From positions 1-36,166 of IMG/VR virus record IMGVR_UViG_3300042298_000977: a DNA stretch of 36,166 nt. One strand, written 5' to 3'. The notes beneath the pieces were generated by a model. It had not been told where the DNA came from and ran no database searches. It saw only the letters and a list, made by a program, of their open reading frames with translations. The translations under genes and the position numbers were made by a program. Shown here piece after piece: positions 12,347 through 22,322 of the stretch; positions within the stretch are counted from its first letter, which is position 1; each line of letters opens with the position of its first letter. Source of the DNA: a virus.

Positions 12347-15115
12347 TCAGGTCAACGTGAGGGTGGTCGAACGAACAGTGCCATCAGACCCGCGCATCCG
12401 AATCTTGATGGACGTATCAGACACATACTCAAAATTGATGTCGAGATTGTTTGTTGGTGCAGTAGAAGCTGCTTTCCATCGACTAACTTCATCCAGGAAA
12501 GCAAGTTGACCTAAGTTTGAGTTCAACGGTATCTGGCTTGCTGCTGTTCCAATGTCAACCTGAGTGACGACCGGGTAGTAAGTGCTGCTGTAGATCTCCT
12601 TCAGCGGAGCAGTGGTGTTATCAAAGCGGACCTTGGCTGTGCCACCTGTTGTGACATCAAGGACATCAGCGCCGCTGCGGAACAGGCCAGTATTTACGTC
12701 CCCGTTGAAAGTAATGGCAGGCGTTGCAGCACTACCGCTGTTCACCTCCAACGTGTCGTTGATGTAGACGTTGCCGGTGCTGTTGAGGATCGGACCAGTG
12801 ACATCCAGCGTGTCGTTGATCTGGACGTTGCCCAGTGAGCTGTAGATGTTCCGTGTCAGGACGTCCAGGTCACCACCCAGCTCAGGACTCAGGTCAGAGA
12901 CAAGGTTGGTGCTGTACGAGTTGGGGTCAATGGTGACGAAGCCCGTCTGCTGATCCACGGCAAACGTGTCACCCACCTTGAACTTACCGTTCTGGTCGGT
13001 GCTGGTCAGCCAGACCTTGCCGTTGTTCAGGTTGATGGATTCATTCGACTCCTGGGGGACGCCACCGTTCTCAGGCAGGGCGGTGTAATCGGTGCCAGAG
13101 CCTGCGTACTCCATCGTGTGGGACGCAGTGCTGATCATCGACCGCAGGAAGAACGACACCGCAGCGCCGTTGACATGGCTGTTGGCCAGGCCAAGGTTCT
13201 CAGCCCTGTTGCTGGGGTTGGGCCGGCTGATGGTGACGTTCCAGCCAGACCCGTTAACCGAAGAGGACAGGATCGGGTAGATGTCGCTGCCGATCTGCAC
13301 CAGCATGTTGATGGCTGGGCGGTTGGCATCACCGAACCAGGAGCCACCAGCTGTCGGAGCATTGATGGCGAAGGTGATTGCACCAGCAGATGCACCGCCA
13401 TTGGCCGTGGCGGTGAAGATGGCAGAGCTGCTCTTGCCGTCAGCGATCAGGCCGTACCGACCGAAGTCAGTGGTGCCGACCTCCATGTTGATCTGACCAC
13501 CATTAAGTGCCTTAGCGTGGTAATGGCAGAACAGGCCGAAGAACGACACGGCCTGGGCATAGCCGTTGTTGCATACCAGCAAACCAGGACCATCAAGACA
13601 GACCTGGGTGAACTCGTTGATGACAAAGCTACGGAGAGGGCTGCTGACACTAGGCAGCGAACCATCAACGATGATGCCGCCACCAGTCGGACTAGACGTT
13701 ACGTCTCCACCAGTCCCTTGGTAGTTGTTCGGATCGAAGTTGCTGTTGTCAATTGACGCATCAGCAAAGTTAGTGCCGTTATTGATAAACGGACTTTTGC
13801 GAATGACAGCCCCTGGATAAAAGCCAGCCACCCAACCCTGGTTGGCAGGTAGGCCGTAGGTAGCGTTGTTGTCAATCGGGTGGCCGCCACGAGCGCCGCT
13901 TGCCTTCAGGCCAGCAAACGTAAAGCCGTCGATGTAGGTACCGCTGTTGCAGCGGAACATGATCTGGGTTTCAGTGGCCGGTGTTGGGTGGACAAAGCAG
14001 GACCGTTGAGCATCACCAACAATGGAAAGGTTAGCAACGGTAATATCAATGGGCAGAACTTCTTGGTAAACACCAGGAGCTACTTTGATAATATCGCCAG
14101 CATTGGCAGAGGCAACGGCGTTCTTGATCGTCTTCTTTGGGTTGATGATCCGATGACCGTCGTTGGCATCGTTACCATTTACCGAGTCAACATAAATAAC
14201 AGTTGGCTGTGTGGTAAATGTACCACCAGAAGCCACCCCTTTCCAAGTTGAACCGTCCCAAATAGAGAGAGTATTATTGACATCATTTTGAAGCCACGAT
14301 TTACCTACTTGCCAGTTAGAACCAGTAGGCGTAGCAGTCTGAACAATGGTATCAAATCGTTTGGCAGCTGCACTAATGGTAGCAAGCTTTGTTTCATTTC
14401 CTGGCCATGCCGGAGAGCCTGCGTCTTGTTCAGCAGTGGTTACAATATCAATATCTTTGATGCGGTCAAAATCAATAGATCCAGCACCAAGACCAACCGT
14501 AATAGTACCATCACCATCATCGGTGATTGTGACACCATCAGAACCAGCAATATCGCTGGTCAATGCGGTATCAATTTTGGCATCAATACGTTGATCAATA
14601 GATTTGTTTGTAGGAATCTGACTATCAACACTTGTCCACACCTCAGTGCTTTGAGTCGTCTCAGTAGTATTATTCCACGTCGTTGAATCAACGTAGTTTT
14701 TGGTGGCCGCATCTTGAGCAAGGGTGGGGTCTTCCAAATTATTAATTTGGTTTCCACCCATACTCAAATCGTCTGGCAGTACTGCATTATAAAGGGGAAC
14801 AGTTTGTCCCCTCCATTCTTGCACAGAATACAGAGTCTGAGTTGCGTTATTATTAAGATCTTGAGCCCGAATTGCAGACCCAGGATAGAACACACTTTCA
14901 GGGCTTTCGGTATTAGTAACCCGATAAATCCTTACACGCGCACCGGCAGCAGGAGCTGTGGTGAACTGAATAGTAGTAGCATTGGCAAAGGTATATGCAG
15001 TTGTAAGAACGTCTGCAACTTCAACTTGAACGTCCGACGTATTGAGATATGGAAATGTAAAAGAAAACAGAGTTGTAGACCCGTTTCCTGTATAAGTATT
15101 TTGCGTGATGGCCAT
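12347..15115 (-). CDS. Tail fibre or tailspike, T7 gp17-like N-terminus plus beta-helix, 922 aa
   Basis: Residues 1 to about 140 match the virion-binding head of T7 gp17: YTGNGSTTLFSFTFPYLNTS, then SAIRAQDLNNNATQTLYSVQ and LPDDLSMGGNQINNLEDPT. From about residue 310 a parallel beta-helix is suggested by VDSVNGNDANDGHRIINPKK, AGDIIKVAPGVYQEVLPIDI and repeating Gly/Asn turns, as in pectate-lyase-like spikes. The C-terminal part has paired motifs, NVQINDTLDVTGP and NVYINDTLEVNSG, then a short tip. The protein would bind, and possibly depolymerise, host surface polysaccharide; no catalytic residues can be named. Confidence 0.92.
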   Translation of the reverse strand: MAITQNTYTGNGSTTLFSFTFPYLNTSDVQVEVADVLTTAYTFANATTIQFTTAPAAGARVRIYRVTNTESPESVFYPGSAIRAQDLNNNATQTLYSVQEWRGQTVPLYNAVLPDDLSMGGNQINNLEDPTLAQDAATKNYVDSTTWNNTTETTQSTEVWTSVDSQIPTNKSIDQRIDAKIDTALTSDIAGSDGVTITDDGDGTITVGLGAGSIDFDRIKDIDIVTTAEQDAGSPAWPGNETKLATISAAAKRFDTIVQTATPTGSNWQVGKSWLQNDVNNTLSIWDGSTWKGVASGGTFTTQPTVIYVDSVNGNDANDGHRIINPKKTIKNAVASANAGDIIKVAPGVYQEVLPIDITVANLSIVGDAQRSCFVHPTPATETQIMFRCNSGTYIDGFTFAGLKASGARGGHPIDNNATYGLPANQGWVAGFYPGAVIRKSPFINNGTNFADASIDNSNFDPNNYQGTGGDVTSSPTGGGIIVDGSLPSVSSPLRSFVINEFTQVCLDGPGLLVCNNGYAQAVSFFGLFCHYHAKALNGGQINMEVGTTDFGRYGLIADGKSSSAIFTATANGGASAGAITFAINAPTAGGSWFGDANRPAINMLVQIGSDIYPILSSSVNGSGWNVTISRPNPSNRAENLGLANSHVNGAAVSFFLRSMISTASHTMEYAGSGTDYTALPENGGVPQESNESINLNNGKVWLTSTDQNGKFKVGDTFAVDQQTGFVTIDPNSYSTNLVSDLSPELGGDLDVLTRNIYSSLGNVQINDTLDVTGPILNSTGNVYINDTLEVNSGSAATPAITFNGDVNTGLFRSGADVLDVTTGGTAKVRFDNTTAPLKEIYSSTYYPVVTQVDIGTAASQIPLNSNLGQLAFLDEVSRWKAASTAPTNNLDINFEYVSDTSIKIRMRGSDGTVRSTTLTLT

Positions 15116-15140
15116 TGCTTAAAAATTTAGTGTGTGTGTG

Positions 15141-18100
15141 CTATGGTTGACTGTATTGAATCAGATCATACACTCCACCGCGTTGCATTCCCTGACGCAT
15201 GAGGAACTCATTCTTACGCTTAATGAAGTCCGGATTGGTGGCCTCCATTTGCCGTTTGGCTGCGTTGATGTATCCGTTAAAGATTTCTTCGGTACGTCGT
15301 TTGTAGTAGGGAACAACCAGCTGCTCTTGAGGAGTCAACGATCCTTCCTTCCACCGAAGCTCATCGGCCTTGAACTGAGGAGACGCAAAGTGTTCTGCAA
15401 GAGCCTTTTCAAGTCCCATCTTAGCAACAAGTGCTTTAACGGCTGCTCTTTCCTTACCGGTATAAATCTGACCGGTGGTTGCTTGTTTGAACTGTCCCTT
15501 CTGCCACACGTTAAGTTCAATAAGTTTCTGAGCAACAGGGCTCTGATTCTCTTCAAGTGTTTCAAAGGGAATGGTAGCATTCAAGGGACCGCCTGTGGAA
15601 CGCAACATTGGTTTGCCAGTCAGAATGTCCGGTTCATACGGAGCCATTTGGCTGATACCTGGCCACAATTGAGCAAGGGTCTTTTGGAATAGGCTATCGT
15701 ACTCTCGATAGTACGGATCGGACGCATTGGCCCAGGCCTTTCTGGCTCCACTCCAAGGAATGATCTGTGAGTTAACAAAGTTCAACCCAGCAGAAGACAC
15801 CGTATCCAAGAAGCTGTTTGGGTTACCAGGGATGTTCTTGCCATTACCAACAAGATTTGACCAAGTATCCTGAGGATTCAGAATAGTTGCAATGCCGTCA
15901 AGATTAGCCAAATAGCTCTTTTCGGTAAAGCTTCCAGCAATAGCATAGGTCAAAGCAGCTCCAAGCTGATTCATGTCCTCAATATCGCCGTAGCGAGAAA
16001 GGTGACCAAGATCAGCAGCGGCAGCCATCCAGTTGGACAGCGGTTCAAACCAAGAATAGGATACCCACTTATCTCCAACCTTAACGGAGCGAGGTTGAAT
16101 GCCTTGTTGCCTCCAACGTTCACGCTCGTCCGGATCGTATGGGGCGTTGCCCGTCACCATGCCGCTGGCACCAGCAGAGTATCCAATGGACAGCAGAAGC
16201 GAACCAATTGATTCCCTACCACGCAGTTCAGCAAGAGCAATCTCATCTCCAGATTGAAGGGCTTTACGATACCCACCAAGAAACTTACCAATCAGCGGTG
16301 TAAATCCAAGCTGATACCCCATGATGTTGGCAGGAGTACGAATAAAGGGAAGGATGTATTTACCAGGGGCAATACCCTTTACTTCAATACTAACCAACTC
16401 TTCCAGCTTCTTAGCAAAGGCACCTGGGTCATTGGTAAAGGTGACTTCATCAGCGTACTGACGAAGAGCCTTATCTGTAATCTGACCGCTTTTTGCATCA
16501 ATTCCACGGTTCATTGCGATCATCGCATGTTCCATGGTTTCAGCAAAGTTCTTAGCACCCTTCTCAGACGCATACATAAAAGCGTCTTGCGTCATCTTCT
16601 GACGAACTGCAATGGTACGCAAGAAGTCATCAGACGACATCATAAGCCGACTGGGAAGCTCAGTCCATCCCATAAAGGAATCAAGCCACCGAAGGTGACC
16701 AGCAACCATCCGTTGGGTATCATTTGTGGCGGCCAATTCAAGACCATCAAGCATTGCTTGCCGTTCGATCTTGGTGACAACGTTGGCGCTGCTCCAAGAA
16801 GCAGGAACACCGCTCTTAAAGGTTTGACCAGCAACCTGTGAAGCCTCCATCAGCGAACTAAAGATGGCAGCAAAGCCTTCTCCAGCGGCACCAATCAAGC
16901 GATCATCGCCCTCCATAATGCCCCGAATGCCGATCTGGGTAGGTTGATACACAAGCCTCGCAGCGCCAGAAAGGTTCCTAATGATGGTCTTAGGACCAGA
17001 CAAGATGTTATTATAGAACATCCCTAGAGCCCGTTTGCCTGCGTATCGGATTACCGTTTGGGCAAAGCTAATTGTCTTTGCCGGATCACCACCAGACAGC
17101 GCCATAGCAAGGGCCATCTGCCGAGATTCAGTACGAGCAGCTGGATCACCAGTCCTCATCAAATACTTAACATGATCTGCCCACTTACGCAGCAGCTTTG
17201 TGGTAAGAACAGTGCCGCCCTCTTCGGTTTCCCGAGCAGCAAGTTCATCCAGAGTGCCCTTCCATGTCTTACCAGCAGCCAGACGGCGACCAGCTTCAAG
17301 CGACCAGGACTCTTTGCGAAGCATAGCAAGGCCAGCCACCTGATCAACAAGGCGGTCAAAGTGGTTACCCTCAGGAAGACCAGCAGATTCAGACCTGAGA
17401 TAATCATCACCAATGTTGGCTGCCTTCTCAGACAGCCGACGCATCATTGCTTGGGTAACAACAAGTGCCTTGGTTTTGATTTGTTCAGTACCAACTTCGC
17501 CAGTAAAGGTTTGCCCCTCCTTGCGGAAGGTATCCAACATGGCCTGTTGGACTTCTTCTGCCGACTTAGCAGTATCCAGAACCGATTGATACGAATCCAG
17601 AACCTGTTGATCGATGGCAGAAACAATACGCTTGACTTCGGAGGGCTTATATCGACGATACAGGCTCTCCATATTATCTTTGTAATAGTCAAGAGCTTCG
17701 TCAATCTGGGCCCTCCAGCCATCACTCATGTTGGCCCTCTTCGTGGCAGCATCCGTAATCCAGACACGATTCTGGAGGATGGCCTCAGGAATGTCAAACT
17801 TACCAATGTCAGCAGCAGTTTCAACCCGGCTGGCTCCACTGGGCATACCTTCAGAGCGTTGAAGAATGTTGTTATCAATATCCTTCAGTTCATCATTGGC
17901 AGCATCCAGTTGCTTTTTAAGTTCGGCACTGTCTTCCCAAGGATCGGCTTGACGACGCTTAATATCATCAATCTTAGTAAGGACCTCATCACGGGTCAGC
18001 TGATCGGCATCATTCCACCGAATAGCCTCCTCGGTTTCCTTTACGGATGCCTTAGAAGCAGCGTTATCCAGTTCCTTGTTGAGGACCTTAACTCCTTCCG

Positions 18101-19190
18101 AAATGGCTTCTGCGCGGGTCTCATCAGTGACTGCTTTGCCGAATGGGCGAAGTTTGGTACGAAATATATCAAGTGCCTTAAAGCTGGCACCCACAGCATC
18201 AGCAACAATACCAAGACCCATATCTTCAAGACCAGCAAGCACTCGATACCGAGCCTCACTGTCGTAGTTAGGATCGCCAAGAACAGCAGCAGGAACAAAC
18301 TGACGAAGGTTCTCAGGCAAAGCCTCATCTAGCCTGGCAAGAAGAGTAGGACCACCCTTATCAGAGGTATCAGCGTGGATGAAGCCAGCAAAGAAGTCCA
18401 GACTCCGATCACGAGTAAAGCTGGCCATCTTATTCTTACTGACATCTCCAGGGGCAATCCGGCGGAGCAGTCGAGCACCATTGATAAGCTTTAGGAGTTC
18501 GGCTCCTTTGGCCATCATAGGATCCTCTGGAGTGAGTCCAAAGTCGATCTGAGCCTTGATGTACCTATCGCTTCTAGGGTCCTGTTCAGGGGCCACAGGG
18601 GCGCCAATCAGCTCACCCGTGCGGGCGATGATCTCTTGACCGGCAGTGACGGCTCGTGAACCATAGTCTTCAATGATGCCTAGGCCTGAACCCTTAAGCA
18701 GCATCTTAGCGGTTTCAGCGATTGGCTTAAGTTGTTTTTGCCGTTCGCCACGAGTCTCTTCACCCTTTACAACCAGGTCTGATTTTTCCTTACCAAGCCT
18801 TATCTGTTTACGCTTTTCAAGCTGTTTGACATCTCGAATACCATAAACGTTCTTGTCCACCCACTCACCGCCAGCAGCAACAATAGGCCTGCCAGCCTCT
18901 GATACCGCTTCAAACGGAGCCTTAGCAGCATCGCCAATGGTTTGACCAAGCACCTGTGCGGGGTTCCATGATTCCCGATTACGCTTGGGACGACCTTTAG
19001 CCCGCTTCTTCGCTTTGTCAACTGCGGCCTTTTCTTTAATCTGTCTAGATTTTTGAATCGCAGCCTTGGTTTGTTTGTTGCGATTTTCTTCTTCAATTTG
19101 AGAATTAGTTTTCCCAGAATCAAGCGCAGGAACTGATGTGGTGTCCTGATATGAATACTGAGAATCCCACGAATCAGTAAGACTAGGCAT
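15141..19190 (-). CDS. Internal core protein, gp16-like, 1349 aa
   Basis: The place and size (T7 gp16 is about 1300 residues) identify the large internal virion protein that is ejected and helps carry DNA across the envelope. The N-terminus is highly charged, with NRNKQTKAAIQKSRQIKEKA and KRAKGRPKRN, followed by long helical segments. Around residue 730 comes a stretch with GMFYNNILSGPKTIIRNLSG, and later PGKYILPFIRTPANIMGYQL, a pattern shared with large phage and transglycosylase-linked internal proteins. I see no lysozyme domain at the N-terminus, where T7 gp16 has one; lytic domains sit on the gp15 homologue instead. It is the largest gene here. Confidence 0.88.
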   Translation of the reverse strand: MPSLTDSWDSQYSYQDTTSVPALDSGKTNSQIEEENRNKQTKAAIQKSRQIKEKAAVDKAKKRAKGRPKRNRESWNPAQVLGQTIGDAAKAPFEAVSEAGRPIVAAGGEWVDKNVYGIRDVKQLEKRKQIRLGKEKSDLVVKGEETRGERQKQLKPIAETAKMLLKGSGLGIIEDYGSRAVTAGQEIIARTGELIGAPVAPEQDPRSDRYIKAQIDFGLTPEDPMMAKGAELLKLINGARLLRRIAPGDVSKNKMASFTRDRSLDFFAGFIHADTSDKGGPTLLARLDEALPENLRQFVPAAVLGDPNYDSEARYRVLAGLEDMGLGIVADAVGASFKALDIFRTKLRPFGKAVTDETRAEAISEGVKVLNKELDNAASKASVKETEEAIRWNDADQLTRDEVLTKIDDIKRRQADPWEDSAELKKQLDAANDELKDIDNNILQRSEGMPSGASRVETAADIGKFDIPEAILQNRVWITDAATKRANMSDGWRAQIDEALDYYKDNMESLYRRYKPSEVKRIVSAIDQQVLDSYQSVLDTAKSAEEVQQAMLDTFRKEGQTFTGEVGTEQIKTKALVVTQAMMRRLSEKAANIGDDYLRSESAGLPEGNHFDRLVDQVAGLAMLRKESWSLEAGRRLAAGKTWKGTLDELAARETEEGGTVLTTKLLRKWADHVKYLMRTGDPAARTESRQMALAMALSGGDPAKTISFAQTVIRYAGKRALGMFYNNILSGPKTIIRNLSGAARLVYQPTQIGIRGIMEGDDRLIGAAGEGFAAIFSSLMEASQVAGQTFKSGVPASWSSANVVTKIERQAMLDGLELAATNDTQRMVAGHLRWLDSFMGWTELPSRLMMSSDDFLRTIAVRQKMTQDAFMYASEKGAKNFAETMEHAMIAMNRGIDAKSGQITDKALRQYADEVTFTNDPGAFAKKLEELVSIEVKGIAPGKYILPFIRTPANIMGYQLGFTPLIGKFLGGYRKALQSGDEIALAELRGRESIGSLLLSIGYSAGASGMVTGNAPYDPDERERWRQQGIQPRSVKVGDKWVSYSWFEPLSNWMAAAADLGHLSRYGDIEDMNQLGAALTYAIAGSFTEKSYLANLDGIATILNPQDTWSNLVGNGKNIPGNPNSFLDTVSSAGLNFVNSQIIPWSGARKAWANASDPYYREYDSLFQKTLAQLWPGISQMAPYEPDILTGKPMLRSTGGPLNATIPFETLEENQSPVAQKLIELNVWQKGQFKQATTGQIYTGKERAAVKALVAKMGLEKALAEHFASPQFKADELRWKEGSLTPQEQLVVPYYKRRTEEIFNGYINAAKRQMEATNPDFIKRKNEFLMRQGMQRGGVYDLIQYSQP

Positions 19191-19229
19191 TTAATGGAAC
19201 CCCCTCAAGGGTAAATGATGTGTTGTGGG

Positions 19230-19257
19230 AAGGGACCCTCTCGCAAGAAAGTCCCTT
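19230..19257 (-). other. Perfect 12-bp hairpin between core-protein genes
   Basis: AAGGGACTTTCT pairs with AGAGGGTCCCTT around the tetraloop TGCG on the minus strand (two G-U pairs). It lies in the only sizeable gap between the gp15-like and gp16-like genes. CCCACAACAC follows instead of T residues, so termination is unlikely. An RNase III-type processing site, as known between T7 genes, is a reasonable guess. Confidence 0.55.
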
Positions 19258-19268
19258 TGATTCCCAAG

Positions 19269-22200
19269 TTAGAATGCGACGTGAAGATGAGTATCATGGC
19301 CCGGAATGGCCTTGGACCGTGGTCCACCAATCAACTTACCGTTCTGATAATAACCCTTACGGTCCCAGAACAGTTCGGTGATGCCCAATGCCGCAGCATT
19401 GTTCTTTAGATAATCATACGTCTTATCAAGCTCTGTCACACTGTTATGCGAAAGAGGAAGGTCAAGGGCACTAGCAGCATAATGGCGTGAACTGTCGGAA
19501 TGACGACCAACTCTACCACCCTTTTCAATGTATCCTTTATTAAGATCAAAGTTTGGATGTTGCCAAATCTTAACGCCCATGTTGAGCAGCATCTGTCCAA
19601 CGCGAACAGTCCGTTGCGGAGGAGGCAGAGTGCCCAGATTTGGATCAACAGTGCTTTGTTGCCGTTCCATCCTCATGTTCTGAAGATACGACCCAAGCTT
19701 TGCCGGGGTCAGATTCTTCATGGATGTCCATTCATTTTGAAGGTCTTGAATGGCAGCAGCTCTGTTAGCAGCGGTATCAGGAACCTTGCCAGACATATAG
19801 TCATTCAAACGGTTCCTCCAAGGAAGGGCTCCTTCAAGCACCACCGCTTGAAACGCACGATCTTGGGTCTCTTTGTTAAATGGAGCATCCATTGAAATAC
19901 CGGCCTTCTTAGCAACAGCTGCAAAGGTGTCGGCCTTAAATTGATAGGCTCCAAAGTGAACAACACGCTGACCATTGATCGTATAGTTACCACGAATAAC
20001 ATCCCTCACCTTTAGGTTGGTAAGGTTTGGATCTGCGGGACCACTGCGGGCGAATCCAAAGTTGTACTGTCCGTACGGATCCGTACCGCCGCCTTCCCGC
20101 TGAATCAAATCATTCTGGAATGTGGCATAGGTTCCCCCAGGCGCCGTTGCTGCCGAAAGTGACGCCTTTGTTTGCTGCTGGGTTCGTATTGTTTCCAGCT
20201 GTTGTGTAAGGCGCCGCCGTTCAGAAGGTGTAAGTTCACCGGCAAGACGAGCAGCGATGCTAGGAGAAACTGTTTTTGCATTTCGTAAGAATGTTTGTTG
20301 ATCAGAGTTCGGCGTCCACGTCATGCCATTTTTAGTAGCTTGATCAGAGAGATACCGATTAACATCCTTATATCCAGAAGCCTTAGCAATGTTAACAATG
20401 CTGCTGGATATTTTACCGCCTTGATTAACTGCCAACTGTTCATTGGCAATCATTTGGGCGGGAAGATCAACTGCTGTTGGATCAAGAACAGGAGCTGCTT
20501 TGGATGAAACTCTATTGGTAATTGCGTCTATGACGTTCTTTGGTAGGGTTGTGGTGAAGGTTGGAGGAACTGTGGATGGAGCCTTGTCGGTGGCTTTTTG
20601 AAGATTAGGTGCCGAATGGGTATCCGGATTCCAGTAATAAGCTGAGTTGGCATCACTAAGTTCCTGACGAGCCAAAGCTGCCAGGTCTTGGGAAACCTTA
20701 ATAATGTTAATCGGCTGATTGGCATCTACCTGGGCCTGGATGGCGCCTTGATATTTGGACATAGCCTTGGCAATGGCTACCTCCGCAACCACCTTAGCCT
20801 GGGCCTTGGAGGCCTCTGAGGGTACAGTAGAGCCAGTAAACGACTGGGTTTGCCATGCTCGAATCAGATTGACTGCCTGATCCTTAGCATCCTTAAAGAC
20901 ATCGTTAACCGTCTGTTGCTGAGCAAGTTCCGGATTAGCAACGGCCTGATCGTAGACACTTTTATCAATCGTACCATTAGCCAGGTAGGTATCCAGAACT
21001 GACTTGGTGATCTTATTAGATCCTACAAGAAGACTACCATCACGGAGGCCCTTCAATAGAGCAATCTCAAATGATGTGCTACCACCAGTACGGGCCTTAT
21101 TGATCTCCTCTTCAGACATGCCAGCAAGGCGCATCCGAGTCAGAAGACCATTGGTTGGATCGTTGATAAAGGCATCACGTTGAGCAGCGGGAAGATTATT
21201 GTATCGCTCAGCTTCTTGTTGGAACAGCGCAAGTTGATCAGCCTTCCTGGCCTTTTCTTGATCAGCCCCGAACTCCTGAAGTTTGCTTTCCAGATCTTGG
21301 AACGTTGTAAGAAAGCGTTCCCGATAGGTACCAACGCCAGACGGATGCCTGGTGCTGCCAAGATTCGTAAGCAAAGCAGTGGCTCCAAGTTGATCTCCAG
21401 CTGCCACCTTTTCCTGATAAGCAGCAGCAAGAATCTTTGGAAACTGTTCATTAATTTCCTGATATGAATATGGACTCAGGATCTTTTCTAAAGCCGTAGA
21501 AGCTGTGGCAGCAGTTGTTTGATCAGTAATACCACCAATAGCGGTAACACTGTTCTTAAACGCAATATCCTGCTGAAGAGCCTTGGCATTGCTATCCAGT
21601 TCTTTACCCCAATCCTCCATGATCCGAAGCTTGGTAACAGCAATGTTATTTGCTGCGTGCTCCATCAACACCTGAGGATTAATCTTAGAAATGCCTGTTT
21701 CCAGTGACCACTTCTCGGTAAGTAACTCCATGGCGCGTTCGGCCTGAGCCCTACCCATGCGAGGACCGATGGTAATATCTACCCCGGTATCTGGATCACG
21801 AATAACAGCATTCTCACTTCTTGCCTTATTGATGTAGTTAGCAAGAGAGAATGGAGCATTCTGAGCCTGAGCAATGCTGTAGCCGTAGGCCTGCCATCCA
21901 GTCAGAGCTGGGGAATTGTTTCGAATGCCAGCAGAAACACCCTCCGCATTAGGAATGGTTTCAGCAACCGTTGCCAATTGATTGTCCCGTTTGGCTGCAT
22001 CACTGAGACGAACTTCTGCTTCTTTATGCTCTTGTTGATACTTAGGAGAAAGAGAACCACCACCGCTAATGAACTTAGAAAAGCCCTTTGCAATCTCACC
22101 CTTTTTCCATTGTTCTCCTTGTTCTTGAACGAACTTAGATAGCGTGGAACTAAAGGCAGTTAGTTGTTCAATTTCTCTATTTTTAAGCTGTGACTGTTGT

Positions 22201-22319
22201 TCAACAGCCTGAAGCATTTGTTGACTTGGATCGTAAGTTCTTGTAGGACTAAAGCCTGGAGATACAGACGGACCACCAAGAGAAACCTGAGGGCCCTGTG
22301 GATCATAAATACTAGCCAT
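19269..22319 (-). CDS. Internal core protein, gp15-like, with C-terminal lysozyme-like and M15-like domains, 1016 aa
   Basis: Residues 1 to about 720 are helical, Gln/Ala-rich and match the position of T7 gp15. Two lytic modules follow. At about 728-870 a lysozyme-like fold is suggested by YATFQNDLIQREGGG (Glu742 a candidate acid), VVHFGAYQFKADTFAAVAKK and a trailing helix bundle. At about 895-1016 an M15-type zinc peptidase is suggested by SSRHYAASALDLPLS (His946, Asp953) and HDTHLH (His1011, His1013). These would open peptidoglycan during DNA entry. T7 carries its transglycosylase on gp16, so this is a relocation and an addition. Assignment of the M15-like part is moderate. Confidence 0.85.
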   Translation of the reverse strand: MASIYDPQGPQVSLGGPSVSPGFSPTRTYDPSQQMLQAVEQQSQLKNREIEQLTAFSSTLSKFVQEQGEQWKKGEIAKGFSKFISGGGSLSPKYQQEHKEAEVRLSDAAKRDNQLATVAETIPNAEGVSAGIRNNSPALTGWQAYGYSIAQAQNAPFSLANYINKARSENAVIRDPDTGVDITIGPRMGRAQAERAMELLTEKWSLETGISKINPQVLMEHAANNIAVTKLRIMEDWGKELDSNAKALQQDIAFKNSVTAIGGITDQTTAATASTALEKILSPYSYQEINEQFPKILAAAYQEKVAAGDQLGATALLTNLGSTRHPSGVGTYRERFLTTFQDLESKLQEFGADQEKARKADQLALFQQEAERYNNLPAAQRDAFINDPTNGLLTRMRLAGMSEEEINKARTGGSTSFEIALLKGLRDGSLLVGSNKITKSVLDTYLANGTIDKSVYDQAVANPELAQQQTVNDVFKDAKDQAVNLIRAWQTQSFTGSTVPSEASKAQAKVVAEVAIAKAMSKYQGAIQAQVDANQPINIIKVSQDLAALARQELSDANSAYYWNPDTHSAPNLQKATDKAPSTVPPTFTTTLPKNVIDAITNRVSSKAAPVLDPTAVDLPAQMIANEQLAVNQGGKISSSIVNIAKASGYKDVNRYLSDQATKNGMTWTPNSDQQTFLRNAKTVSPSIAARLAGELTPSERRRLTQQLETIRTQQQTKASLSAATAPGGTYATFQNDLIQREGGGTDPYGQYNFGFARSGPADPNLTNLKVRDVIRGNYTINGQRVVHFGAYQFKADTFAAVAKKAGISMDAPFNKETQDRAFQAVVLEGALPWRNRLNDYMSGKVPDTAANRAAAIQDLQNEWTSMKNLTPAKLGSYLQNMRMERQQSTVDPNLGTLPPPQRTVRVGQMLLNMGVKIWQHPNFDLNKGYIEKGGRVGRHSDSSRHYAASALDLPLSHNSVTELDKTYDYLKNNAAALGITELFWDRKGYYQNGKLIGGPRSKAIPGHDTHLHVAF

Positions 22320-22322
22320 GGA

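Noticed and set aside
17058-18332. Long plus-strand frame of 424 codons opposite the gp16-like gene
   Set aside because: It lies fully antisense to a clear gene, its translation has no protein-like pattern, and frames of this kind arise from codon bias of the opposite strand.
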